Origin: Pseudomonadota bacterium
GTDB taxonomy: Bacteria; Pseudomonadota; Alphaproteobacteria; Rhizobiales; Hyphomicrobiaceae
Assembly (NCBI GenBank): GCA_023423275.1
Contig: JAFAFW010000018.1
Location: 1 to 64,000, forward strand
DNA: 64,000 bases
Direction: 5' to 3'
This document shows positions 20,217 through 28,704 of this stretch, piece by piece. The notes beneath the pieces are model-generated. The model was not told the DNA's origin and did no database searches. It saw only the letters and a program-made list of their open reading frames with translations. Numbering within the stretch: the stretch's first letter is position 1; each line of letters starts with the position of its first letter. Both the position numbers and the translations under genes were made by a program.

Positions 20217-21806
20217 ATGCGGTATTTTGAGAAGGTCGCCCGGGCATTTGCCCAGGCCGGCATCGCCGGTCTCGCGATCGCAGCCTTGCTGATCGTCTCT
20301 CCCGTCGCATTCGGCGATGGGCTGGTGACGTCTGCCAGCCGGACTGCGCCGGTTTTAAACGCGTCGCATCATTCGGAGCTGAAGATTTCAGCCGATGAGT
20401 CTCTGCCGCAGACGCGCCGTATCTCGATCGGCCTGAACAAGTCGATGCTGATCAGCCTGCATCGCGAGCTGCGCGATGTCGTTGTTTCCTCGCCGGATAT
20501 CATGGACGCCGTCGTCCAGAGCTCCGATCGTGTCTATCTGATCGGCAAGAAGGTCGGTCAATCGAACGCCTTCCTGTTCGATGCGCGCGGCGAGCTCATC
20601 ATGACGCTCGAAGTGTTGATCGATCATGATACGGAAGCGCTGGACGCCTTGCTGCATCGGCTGCTGCCCGGCTCGACAATCAAGTCGGAAATTCTGAATG
20701 AAACCGTCATTCTGACGGGTAGCGTGCGCAGCCCCATCGATTCAACCCGTGCCTCCGATATCGCGTCGCGTTTCATTGTCGGTTCTGCATCCGCCACGGA
20801 CGACCGGCACAAGAATAAGGTGATCAACATGCTGGCCGTTGACGCAGAGGAGCAGGTGATGCTCCGCGTCACCGTCGCCGAGGTTCAGCGCTCGGTTCTC
20901 AAGCAGTTCGGTATCAACGTCGGCGCGATCGTCAACACAGGGAACTTTACGACCACGCTGCTGTCGGAGAACTCTCTGCCACTCTCAGCGGCGCGCGGCC
21001 TGGGAACACTGCCCGTGCCTGGTATTCGGACGACGGGTGACCTTGCCGGTTCGCTCGCACTCTATAATGCAGGTCCGAACGGCGCCGGTTCACCCTTCGG
21101 CAACTCCGGCATGACAGGCGGCTGGTCCAGTGGCGGGAACGCCGTCGCTGGTGCCATCCGTGCCCTGGAACGGGACGGTCTGCTCAAGACGCTCGCCGAG
21201 CCCAACCTGACGGCGGTATCCGGCGAAACCGCCAAATTCCTGGCTGGTGGTGAGTTCCCCATTCCTGTCGTCGATACCCAGGGTGCGCTCACCGTCACCT
21301 TCAAGGAATTCGGTGTCGGGCTGGCCTTCACGCCGGTCGTGCTGTCGGAAGGTCGCATCAGCCTGAAGATCGAAACCGAAGTCAGTGAGCTGACCAACCA
21401 GGGCGCCGTGACGCTCAATAACATTCAGATTCCCGCCCTGAAGAAGCGGCAAGCCAAATCGACCGTCGAGATGCCGTCGGGTGGCTCGCTCGCCCTGGCC
21501 GGATTGATCGCGGATGACGTGCGCCAGAACATCGACGGCTTCCCGGGTCTCAAGGACGTGCCCGTGCTCGGCACGTTGTTCCGCAGCCGCGATTACATCA
21601 AGGAAGAGACTGAGCTCGTGGTGATCGTCACGCCGTACATGGTGAAGCCGGTTGCGCAGCAGAAGCTCGCCCGGCCCGGCGATGGCCTCGCTCCGGCAAC
21701 CGACATGAAGGCCAACTTTCTTGGCCATCTCAATCGAATCTACGGCCGTGGCGCTCCCCTGCCCGATGGCAGCCTCAAGGGCGATTACGGATTTATCGTC
21801 GAATAG
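20217..21806 (+). CDS. cpaC: Tad pilus secretin CpaC/RcpA
   Basis: CpaC forms the outer-membrane channel through which Flp pili pass. The 529-residue protein has a signal peptide (GIAGLAIAALLIVSPVAFG). An N-terminal pilus-assembly domain includes ISIGLNKSMLISLHRELRDV, a BON-like region follows (TIKSEILNETVILTGSV), and the C-terminal secretin domain contains LAEPNLTAVSGETAKFLAGG, VGLAFTPVVL, PSGGSLALAGLI and FPGLKDVPVLGTLFRS. It is spaced 107 bases after cpaB and 21 bases before cpaD. Confidence 0.96.
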   Translation: MRYFEKVARAFAQAGIAGLAIAALLIVSPVAFGDGLVTSASRTAPVLNASHHSELKISADESLPQTRRISIGLNKSMLISLHRELRDVVVSSPDIMDAVVQSSDRVYLIGKKVGQSNAFLFDARGELIMTLEVLIDHDTEALDALLHRLLPGSTIKSEILNETVILTGSVRSPIDSTRASDIASRFIVGSASATDDRHKNKVINMLAVDAEEQVMLRVTVAEVQRSVLKQFGINVGAIVNTGNFTTTLLSENSLPLSAARGLGTLPVPGIRTTGDLAGSLALYNAGPNGAGSPFGNSGMTGGWSSGGNAVAGAIRALERDGLLKTLAEPNLTAVSGETAKFLAGGEFPIPVVDTQGALTVTFKEFGVGLAFTPVVLSEGRISLKIETEVSELTNQGAVTLNNIQIPALKKRQAKSTVEMPSGGSLALAGLIADDVRQNIDGFPGLKDVPVLGTLFRSRDYIKEETELVVIVTPYMVKPVAQQKLARPGDGLAPATDMKANFLGHLNRIYGRGAPLPDGSLKGDYGFIVE

Positions 21807-21827
21807 CGGCATGTCTGGAGTGAACCG

Positions 21828-22571
21828 ATGACACGCGACCACACCAAGCCAGGCAAGCGGTATTCCCGCATGGGGCGGCTTGCCGTCACTGTGCCGCTTA
21901 CAACACTCCTCGCGATGGCCATTGGCGGCTGCATGCGCGAGCATCAGTCACCGCAGGTGGCGGGCTGGGCTGTCGTTGAGCCCTCGCAGCGCCATCCCAT
22001 CATGGTCTCCGAACAGCCGACGACGCTGCCGCTCAAGGTGCCCTATGGCTCCTCCGGCCTGACGCCGATGCAGCGTGCGCAGCTCATCGATTTCGCCGAG
22101 ACCTTCCGGGCGAAGGATGCCGGCAACAGCAAGCTCGTGATTTTCGCGCCCAGCGGTGGACGCAACGAAATCGCGGTGATGCAGGCCGTCGCCGATATCC
22201 GCGAAATCCTGCAGGAATCGGGCTTTGATGACTCGGCTCTCACGATCGACACGTTTCCGGCCGGACGGAATGCGCAGCCCGCGGTTCGCGTCTCTTATTT
22301 GCGGTTCGTCGCGGAGGCGCCCGATTGCGGCCACTGGGATACCAACCTGGCTGACGACCGCCTGAACCTCGGCACTCCGAATATCGGGTGTGCGTCGCAA
22401 GCCAACCTGGCGGCGATGATTTCGAATCCCGCCGATCTTCTGGGTCCGCGGACCATGACGCCACGCTCGTCGGAGCGCCGCGATCAGGCCTGGGACAAGT
22501 ATGTGAAGGGCGACTCCACGGTGTCCAGGAAGTCTGCTGACGAGCGCGTGAAGACCCAGGGCACGAACTAG
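21828..22571 (+). CDS. cpaD: Tad pilus lipoprotein CpaD
   Basis: The 247-residue protein has a lipobox ending at Cys35 (LLAMAIGGC), so it should be an outer-membrane lipoprotein. Residues about 70-200 match the CpaD domain, with YGSSGLTPMQRAQLIDFAE and, near the end, DCGHWDTNLADDRLN followed by NIGCASQANLAAMISNPADLL. CpaD is needed for Flp pilus biogenesis, presumably with the secretin. It is in a tight operon with cpaC and cpaE. Confidence 0.93.
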   Translation: MTRDHTKPGKRYSRMGRLAVTVPLTTLLAMAIGGCMREHQSPQVAGWAVVEPSQRHPIMVSEQPTTLPLKVPYGSSGLTPMQRAQLIDFAETFRAKDAGNSKLVIFAPSGGRNEIAVMQAVADIREILQESGFDDSALTIDTFPAGRNAQPAVRVSYLRFVAEAPDCGHWDTNLADDRLNLGTPNIGCASQANLAAMISNPADLLGPRTMTPRSSERRDQAWDKYVKGDSTVSRKSADERVKTQGTN

Positions 22572-22581
22572 AGGAAGCGAC

Positions 22582-23886
22582 ATGAACACGCATGCGCACA
22601 TCAGGATCGAGCCTGAATTGCCCGACCCCGAAATGTACGCCTCCGATGAGACCGGATTGGGCGAAACCCTGTTGCGGGCCCGCCCCATTCCGCGCATCTC
22701 GATCCAGGCATTCTGCGAGCAGCCCGATACCGTTGATGTGCTGCAGCATGCGGCAGAGGACCGGCGTCTGTCGAAGGCGCATATGAGCATTCATCTGGGA
22801 GGGGCAAGGGCAGCCGTCGAGCACTACGCGGGGAACCAGACGCCCAACCTCATCATCATCGAATCGACGAACCATCCTCACAGCATGCTCACTGAGCTCG
22901 ACCGGCTGGCGGAGTCGTGTGACTCGGGCACGAAAGTCGTCGTGATCGGGCATGTCAACGACGTGCTGCTGTATCGCGAACTCCTGAAGCGGGGTGTCAG
23001 CGAATACCTGATTGCGCCGATCACGACGGCGCAGCTCATGGAGAGCGTATCCAATCTCTACAATGATCCGCAGGCAAACCCGGTCGGCAATGTGCTGGCG
23101 TTCGTCGGTGCCAAGGGTGGCGTCGGTTCGTCGACGGTCTGCCACAACACGGCCTGGACCATGTCCGAGGTGCTGAAGTCCAACGTCGTCATTGCCGATC
23201 TCGATCTCGCGTTCGGCACGACCGGACTCGATTTCAACCAGGATCCCGTGCAGGGGATCGCCGACGCGCTGGCGAGTCCCGACCGGCTCGATGAAGTGCT
23301 GCTCGATCGTCTGCTGACGAAATGCTCGGAGCACCTGAGTATCTTCGCGGCGCCGGTTGTGCTCGATCGCGATTATGACATTTCACCGGATGCCTGCGAT
23401 CTGGTCCTCGATATCGCGCGGCAGAACGTACCCTACGTCACCGTAGATCTGCCGCACACATGGACGGCCTGGACCAAACGTATTCTGCTCAATGCGGACG
23501 AGGTGGTGATCACCGCGGCGCCGGATCTGGCGAATTTGCGCAATGCCAAGAACGTCATCGATTTGCTGAAGCAGTCCCGGGCGAACGATGGCCCGCCACA
23601 TCTGGTGGTGAATACGGTCAATATGCCGAAGCGGCCGGAAATCACCGTCAAGGAGTTCTGCCAGAACCTCGATTTGCAGCCCGCCGCCGTGATCGAGTTC
23701 GACACGGAAAGCTTCGGCCAGGCTGCCAACAATGGCCAGATGATCGAAGAACTGAACAAGAAGGCGAAGGCCGTCAGCCAATTCCGCGAGTTGGCGCTCA
23801 CGCTCGCCCATCGCAAGGAGGTCCGTCCGGCCCGTCCTAAATCGCCTCTCGCGCCGCTGCTCGAGAAGCTGAAGATCAAGCGCTAA
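22582..23886 (+). CDS. cpaE: Tad pilus localisation ATPase CpaE/TadZ
   Basis: CpaE/TadZ is a MinD/ParA-like ATPase that positions the pilus machine, often at a cell pole. The 434-residue protein has an N-terminal receiver-like domain (about 60-165) and a C-terminal MinD fold. Its P-loop reads GAKGGVGSSTVCHNTAW: the first signature Lys is kept, but the usual second Lys is replaced by Ser, a deviation common in this family. VIADLDLAFG and VTVDLPHTWT are further ATPase motifs. The start lies ten bases after the cpaD stop. Confidence 0.94.
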   Translation: MNTHAHIRIEPELPDPEMYASDETGLGETLLRARPIPRISIQAFCEQPDTVDVLQHAAEDRRLSKAHMSIHLGGARAAVEHYAGNQTPNLIIIESTNHPHSMLTELDRLAESCDSGTKVVVIGHVNDVLLYRELLKRGVSEYLIAPITTAQLMESVSNLYNDPQANPVGNVLAFVGAKGGVGSSTVCHNTAWTMSEVLKSNVVIADLDLAFGTTGLDFNQDPVQGIADALASPDRLDEVLLDRLLTKCSEHLSIFAAPVVLDRDYDISPDACDLVLDIARQNVPYVTVDLPHTWTAWTKRILLNADEVVITAAPDLANLRNAKNVIDLLKQSRANDGPPHLVVNTVNMPKRPEITVKEFCQNLDLQPAAVIEFDTESFGQAANNGQMIEELNKKAKAVSQFRELALTLAHRKEVRPARPKSPLAPLLEKLKIKR

Positions 23887-23900
23887 GGGAACCCTAGCCC

Positions 23901-25370
23901 ATGTTCGGCAAGCGTTCGAAGGATCCAGCACCACATCAGGCGAAAGCTGCGCAACCCGGCGCGGCCTCGGCGCCCGGGCCTGAGACAACCGTCGTCGCGA
24001 TGGCGCAGCCGCAAAAGCGCCCGGAGCCTGTCGTCGAGCCACAACGGCGGCACTCGGAGGAATATTACGACGTCAAGACGACCGTCTTCAACGCACTGAT
24101 CGACACCATCGACCTGACGCAGCTTGCGAAGCTCGACTCCGCGGCGGCGCGCGAAGAAATCCGCGATATCGTCAGCGAGATCATCCAGATCAAAAACGTC
24201 GTGATGTCCATTGCCGAGCAGGAAGAACTGCTCGAGGACATCTGCAACGACGTGCTCGGCTACGGACCGCTGGAGCCGCTGCTCGCCCGCGACGACATCG
24301 CCGACATCATGGTCAACGGTGCGGGAACGACGTTCATCGAAGTCGGCGGCAAGGTGATCAAGACCGGCGTGCGGTTCGCCGATAACGCGCAGCTCATGAA
24401 CATCTGCCAGCGCATCGTCAGCCAGGTCGGACGTCGCGTCGATGAATCGAGTCCGATCTGCGACGCGCGTCTGCCTGACGGTTCGCGTGTGAACGTCATC
24501 GCGCCGCCGCTCTCGATCGACGGCCCGGCGCTGACGATTCGTAAGTTCAAGAAAGACCGCCTGACGCTGGATCAGCTTGCGCGCTTCGGGTCGATTTCGC
24601 CGGAAGGCAAGGCCGTGCTGGAGATCATCGGCCGCGTGCGTTGCAACGTTATTGTTTCCGGCGGCACCGGTTCGGGAAAAACGACGCTGCTGAACTGCAT
24701 GTCGAGCTGCGTCGACCACGACGAGCGCATCATCACCTGCGAGGACTCGGCCGAGCTGCAACTGCAGCAGCCGCATGTGGTGCGCCTGGAAACGCGTCCG
24801 CCGAACCTGGAAGGCGAAGGCCAGATCACGATGCGCGATCTGGTCCGTAACTGCCTGCGTATGCGGCCGGAACGGATCATTGTCGGCGAGGTGCGCGGCC
24901 CGGAGGCGTTCGACCTGCTGCAGGCTATGAATACCGGCCACGACGGTTCGATGGGAACGCTGCACGCCAACAGCCCGCGCGAAGCCATCAGCCGTATGGA
25001 ATCGATGATCATGATGGGCGGCTTCGCGCTGCCCACCAAGACCATCCGCGAGATGATCACCGGCTCGGTCGACATCATCGTGCAGGCCTCGCGCCTGCGT
25101 GATGGCTCGCGCAAGATCACGCACATCACCGAGGTTCTCGGCATGGAAGGCGATGTCGTCACCATGCAGGACATCATGGTCTTCGACATCACCGGCGAAG
25201 AAGAGAAAACCGGTAAGCTCCTGGGGCGGCATCGCTCCACCGGCATCGCGCGTCCACGCTTCTGGGAGCGCGCGGCCTACTACGGCGAGCATCATCGCCT
25301 CGCAGCGGCACTGTCGGCCGCGGAAGTCGCAGATCATCACGGCAACCCGCTCGGAGCAGCCAATGCTTGA
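23901..25370 (+). CDS. cpaF: Tad pilus assembly/secretion ATPase CpaF/TadA
   Basis: CpaF is the cytoplasmic hexameric ATPase (type II/IV secretion family) that powers both extension and retraction of Flp pili. The 489-residue protein has a disordered Pro/Gln-rich N-terminus, an N-terminal domain (GPLEPLLARDDIADIMVNG), the Walker A GGTGSGKT at residues 254-261, the Asp box CEDSAELQL, the Walker B region PERIIVGEVRGPEAFD, and the His box GHDGSMGTLHANSPREA. Its stop overlaps the tadB start by eight bases. Confidence 0.97.
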   Translation: MFGKRSKDPAPHQAKAAQPGAASAPGPETTVVAMAQPQKRPEPVVEPQRRHSEEYYDVKTTVFNALIDTIDLTQLAKLDSAAAREEIRDIVSEIIQIKNVVMSIAEQEELLEDICNDVLGYGPLEPLLARDDIADIMVNGAGTTFIEVGGKVIKTGVRFADNAQLMNICQRIVSQVGRRVDESSPICDARLPDGSRVNVIAPPLSIDGPALTIRKFKKDRLTLDQLARFGSISPEGKAVLEIIGRVRCNVIVSGGTGSGKTTLLNCMSSCVDHDERIITCEDSAELQLQQPHVVRLETRPPNLEGEGQITMRDLVRNCLRMRPERIIVGEVRGPEAFDLLQAMNTGHDGSMGTLHANSPREAISRMESMIMMGGFALPTKTIREMITGSVDIIVQASRLRDGSRKITHITEVLGMEGDVVTMQDIMVFDITGEEEKTGKLLGRHRSTGIARPRFWERAAYYGEHHRLAAALSAAEVADHHGNPLGAANA

Positions 25371-26358
25371 TCCCGAGCTGATGAGCATGGGCGCGCTGGC
25401 GCTGGCAGCCATATCGGCCGCCGGACTGACTTATGCGATTCTGTCTCCGTTGTTTTCGGACGATCAGGCGGAAAAGCGTCTCCAGCATGTGACCGAGACC
25501 AAGGCGACGCGCGTGGCGAGGTCATCCCAGGCCGAACAAGTCTCCAATCGCAAGAAGGCCGTCGCGGATACCTTGAAGGAATTGGAGGACCGCCAGAAAG
25601 CCAAGGAAAAGGTGACGCTGCGGACGCGGCTCCAGCGTTCCGGGCTCAATCTTACGCCGCGATCCTTCTGGATCGCCAGTGCGGTGAGCGGCGTGGTCGC
25701 GGCAGCGCTGATGCTGGTTCTGCTTCCCAACATGCATCCGGCGACGGCCGTTATCGCGGCGTTCGTGGGAATGTTCGGACTGCCGCGCTGGATCCTGGCG
25801 CGCGTTACCAAGCGGCGCCAGAGCAAGTTCACCGACGAATTCGCAAACGCAATCGACGTAATCGTCCGCGGTGTGAAGTCTGGACTACCGCTCAACGACT
25901 GCCTCGGCATCATCGCGCGCGAAAGCCCTGAGCCGGTCTGCAGCGAATTCCGCGAATTGATCGACCAGCAGCGGGTCGGCATGCCGCTCAACGAATGCTT
26001 CGACCGCATGATCATGCGCATTCCGCTGCAGGAAGTGAAATTCTTTGCCATCGTCGTCGCCATCCAGCAGCAGGCGGGTGGCAATCTTTCGGAGGCACTC
26101 GGCAACCTGTCGGGCGTATTGCGTGATCGCAAGCGGTTGCAGGCAAAGGTGAAGGCGCTGTCGGCAGAAGCCAAGGCATCGGCTGCGGTGCTCGGCGCAT
26201 TGCCGTTCATCGTCATGACGCTCGTCTATCTCACGACGCCAGCTTACATCGCGTTCCTGTGGACCACGAAAACCGGGCAATTCCTGCTCGCCGTGGCCGG
26301 TGTGTGGATGACGCTCGGTCTGCTCGTGATGAAGAAGATGATCAACTTCAAGTACTGA
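25363..26358 (+). CDS. tadB: Tad inner-membrane platform protein TadB/CpaG
   Basis: TadB is one of two related inner-membrane proteins on which the Tad ATPase acts. The 331-residue protein has an N-terminal membrane segment, a charged region (DTLKELEDRQKAKEKV), a pair of helices near residue 105-150, and the T2SSF domain with FANAIDVIVRGVKSGLPLNDCL and FFAIVVAIQQQAGGNLSEAL. A final pair of hydrophobic segments lies at the C-terminus. I chose the ATG at 25363, inside the end of cpaF; the longer open frame from 25099 is only the shadow of cpaF. Confidence 0.95.
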   Translation: MLDPELMSMGALALAAISAAGLTYAILSPLFSDDQAEKRLQHVTETKATRVARSSQAEQVSNRKKAVADTLKELEDRQKAKEKVTLRTRLQRSGLNLTPRSFWIASAVSGVVAAALMLVLLPNMHPATAVIAAFVGMFGLPRWILARVTKRRQSKFTDEFANAIDVIVRGVKSGLPLNDCLGIIARESPEPVCSEFRELIDQQRVGMPLNECFDRMIMRIPLQEVKFFAIVVAIQQQAGGNLSEALGNLSGVLRDRKRLQAKVKALSAEAKASAAVLGALPFIVMTLVYLTTPAYIAFLWTTKTGQFLLAVAGVWMTLGLLVMKKMINFKY

Positions 26359-26395
26359 GGAAGAGGCGGGCGATGTTGATCGGGAGGGCATCGAC

Positions 26396-27379
26396 ATGAT
26401 GGATTTCATCGAAGCGGTCGTACGCCCGCAGCTGCTCGTCATGATGGCGGCTGCTATCGCCGCTTTCGCGACTGCGCTCACTATCGTGATGCCGATCCTC
26501 AACCGTGATCGCATGAGTCAGCGCATGAAGGTCATGGCGCTGGAGCGCGACAAGATGCGTTCCGCACGGATGACGGAAATGAAGCCCGGCAGGGACGCTG
26601 GTCTCACCAAGCTGCGCCAGACTCCGAAAGGCTTCATGCAGGAGTTGGTCGACCGTTTCGGTTTGCGCTCGAAATTCGAGACCGAGGAACTCAAGGCCAA
26701 GCTGAAGATGGCGGGCTTGCGCGGACAGGCGCCACTCGTCGCCTATATGTTCTTCCGCATGGTGATGCCCATCATCCTGACGATCGTGGCGTTGCTCTAT
26801 CTGTTCATCGTCATGACCAAGCTCAGCTACCCGCCGGCGATCAAGATCATGATCGCACTCGGCATCGGCTTCATCGGGTTCTATCTGCCGAACATGTTCC
26901 TCGAGAACATGGTCCAGCGACGCCAGCAGTCCATCAAGGAGGCATTTCCCGATGCGCTCGATATGCTGCTGATCTGCGTCCAGGCCGGCATGTCGATCGA
27001 GGCGGCCTTCGGCAAGGTCTCGAAGGAGATATCAAGTCAGTCGCTGGAACTTGCCGAAGAATTGAGCCTCACCACGGCCGAGCTCTCATACCTTCAAGAG
27101 CGGCGCCAGGCCTATGAGAACCTCGGCAAACGCACCGGCATCGCTGGTGTCAAAGCGGTGGCGACGGCTCTGATCCAGTCGGAACGCTACGGCACGCCGG
27201 TGGCGCAGGCGTTGCGCGTGATGGCCAAGGAAAACCGCGACATGCGCATGTCTGAAGCCGAGAAGAAGGCCGCCGCACTGCCGCCGAAGCTGACCGTGCC
27301 GATGATCGTGTTCTTTCTGCCGGTGCTGTTCATCGTCATTCTCGGGCCGGCAATCATCCAGGTGATGAAGCTCGGCTGA
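26396..27379 (+). CDS. tadC: Tad inner-membrane platform protein TadC/CpaH
   Basis: TadC pairs with TadB to form the membrane platform of the Flp pilus. The 327-residue protein has an N-terminal membrane helix (LLVMMAAAIAAFATALTIVM), two helices in the middle (MVMPIILTIVALLYLFIVM and the next), the T2SSF signature FPDALDMLLICVQAGMSIEA, and a C-terminal helix (MIVFFLPVLFIVILGPAII). It is the last gene of the plus-strand cpa operon, 37 bases after tadB. The dispersed repeat at 27412 follows. Confidence 0.95.
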   Translation: MMDFIEAVVRPQLLVMMAAAIAAFATALTIVMPILNRDRMSQRMKVMALERDKMRSARMTEMKPGRDAGLTKLRQTPKGFMQELVDRFGLRSKFETEELKAKLKMAGLRGQAPLVAYMFFRMVMPIILTIVALLYLFIVMTKLSYPPAIKIMIALGIGFIGFYLPNMFLENMVQRRQQSIKEAFPDALDMLLICVQAGMSIEAAFGKVSKEISSQSLELAEELSLTTAELSYLQERRQAYENLGKRTGIAGVKAVATALIQSERYGTPVAQALRVMAKENRDMRMSEAEKKAAALPPKLTVPMIVFFLPVLFIVILGPAIIQVMKLG

Positions 27380-27411
27380 AGCCGGCCGCCCGAGTCACCA
27401 TCCGTTGTCAT

Positions 27412-27482
27412 CCCAGCCAGCGCAAAGCGGAGAGCCGGGATCCAGGGCTACAAAAATCACGCCTGGGTTCTGGATATTTCGC
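27412..27482. repeat. Dispersed intergenic hairpin repeat, copy 1
   Basis: This stretch aligns with 46295-46376, with shared runs AGAGCCGGGAT, CACGCCTGG and GGATATTTCGC. The left arm CCGGGATCCAGG (27435-27446) is intact, and the right arm (27462-27473) reads CCTGGGTTCTGG. The other copy keeps the opposite arm intact, so the ancestral element was probably a perfect stem-loop. It lies between the convergent tadC and tadD genes. Confidence 0.65.
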
Positions 27483-27567
27483 ACGCGCGTAATGATCGCA
27501 ACGGATGCCGTCCGGGCATCACTGTCGGCGTCAGCAGGCGCGCCCCTTGGGCGGCCCGCTCAGAACT

Positions 27568-28509
27568 TCAGCGTTGGGATGGCTTGAGCGGCGGACGTGT
27601 GGTGGCCTGAGCGACGCGCGTATCCCAATTGCCTGATGTATCCGGTTCGATCGTCGCGGAACGCAGCGCCGGAGCTTGCTGTTGTGCCGTCGCGATCGCG
27701 GTTGCGGACGACTTCGGTTCCAGTTTGACCATACGGCGCAGATACTCGATGTCGGCGGCAGCGCTGTCCTGGGGCAGGCTCACCTGAGCGAACTGTCTTG
27801 CTTCGTCGTATCGGCCCTGCAGGCTCAGAACGAGCGCGAGGTTCTGCTGGATCTTCGCATCGGCGCCGGCTTCGTGCGCGGCGCGGCGAAGCATGGGCTC
27901 GGCCTTATCGGGCTGTCCGCCAGCCGCCAAAGCCATCGCCAGATTGTTCATGACGGACGGCTGGTTGGGCGACATCTTCAGGGCACGCTCATAAAATGGG
28001 ATGGCGCCCTTGTAGTCCCCCTGCTTGGCGAGCACGGTGCCGCGTGCCGAGATCACGCGCCAGTCCGGCTTGACGGGGTCATCCGCAAAGGCAAGCAGCT
28101 TTTGCGCCAGCCCGACCTGTTCGAATTCGAGCGCCAACCGGCCGAACTCCGAGGCCAGCTCGCGATCGTTGTTGTGGAAGATCGATGCCTGCTGCAGCAC
28201 GCCGAGCGCGCGTTGCTTCTGGCCATCGGCTTTGAGGTTCTTGGCAAAGCTGAGGGCGGCATTTTGATCGCGCGGGTTCTTTTCATACTGCTCGCCCCAG
28301 TAGGCGATCGCGCGTTCGAGCTCCGACTGAGGCTGGCTGACGCCTTGCGGCTGTGCGGCGGCAGTTTGCGTGTCTTGCGCCATCCCCGGCAGCGGCAGTT
28401 CGCTCACCTGGGTGCAGGCGCCCATCATCAGAGCCGCTGACATGGTCAGCAGCACACCGCGGCTCTTGTGCAGCCGGTGATGGCCGCATCCGCGCTCCCC
28501 AACGAACAT
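27568..28509 (-). CDS. tadD: Tad pilus TPR lipoprotein TadD
   Basis: TadD is a tetratricopeptide lipoprotein thought to help localise or assemble the Tad secretin, much like PilF for type IV pili. The 313-residue protein has a lipobox ending at Cys32 (SAALMMGAC) and several TPR units, for example GDYKGAIPFYERALKMSPNQPS and GQPDKAEPMLRRAAHEAGAD, between residues 65 and 260. A low-complexity Ala/Gln-rich tail follows. It is on the opposite strand from, and converges with, the cpa-tad operon, so it is transcribed from its own promoter. Confidence 0.92.
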   Translation of the reverse strand: MFVGERGCGHHRLHKSRGVLLTMSAALMMGACTQVSELPLPGMAQDTQTAAAQPQGVSQPQSELERAIAYWGEQYEKNPRDQNAALSFAKNLKADGQKQRALGVLQQASIFHNNDRELASEFGRLALEFEQVGLAQKLLAFADDPVKPDWRVISARGTVLAKQGDYKGAIPFYERALKMSPNQPSVMNNLAMALAAGGQPDKAEPMLRRAAHEAGADAKIQQNLALVLSLQGRYDEARQFAQVSLPQDSAAADIEYLRRMVKLEPKSSATAIATAQQQAPALRSATIEPDTSGNWDTRVAQATTRPPLKPSQR

Positions 28510-28655
28510 CGAAAGTTATCTCCTACCCCCCAACCGGTGCGCAGGCGCGCGAATCGGTTCCCCCAAGCGTCAGCTTGTGGAATACGGGTCAACAAAAGCT
28601 TAAGCGGCAAACCGGAGTGGGACGGAGAGAGCGTCGCCCGCGACGGGGCGGAATT

Positions 28656-28684
28656 AAAAAAGCCGCGTTTTCACGCGGCTTTTA
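28656..28684 (-). terminator. Rho-independent terminator of the P450 gene
   Basis: A ten-base stem (28658-28667 with 28674-28683) and six-base loop run into a T-tract on the minus strand, 20 bases after the P450 stop. It insulates P450 from tadD, which lies downstream on the same strand. Confidence 0.85.
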
Positions 28685-28704
28685 TATCTGAGATGCGCCG
28701 GGCG

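Noticed and set aside
23883..25412. A 509-codon minus-strand frame opposite cpaF
   Set aside because: The plus strand encodes CpaF with intact Walker motifs; the antisense product is rich in His and Arg and resembles nothing.
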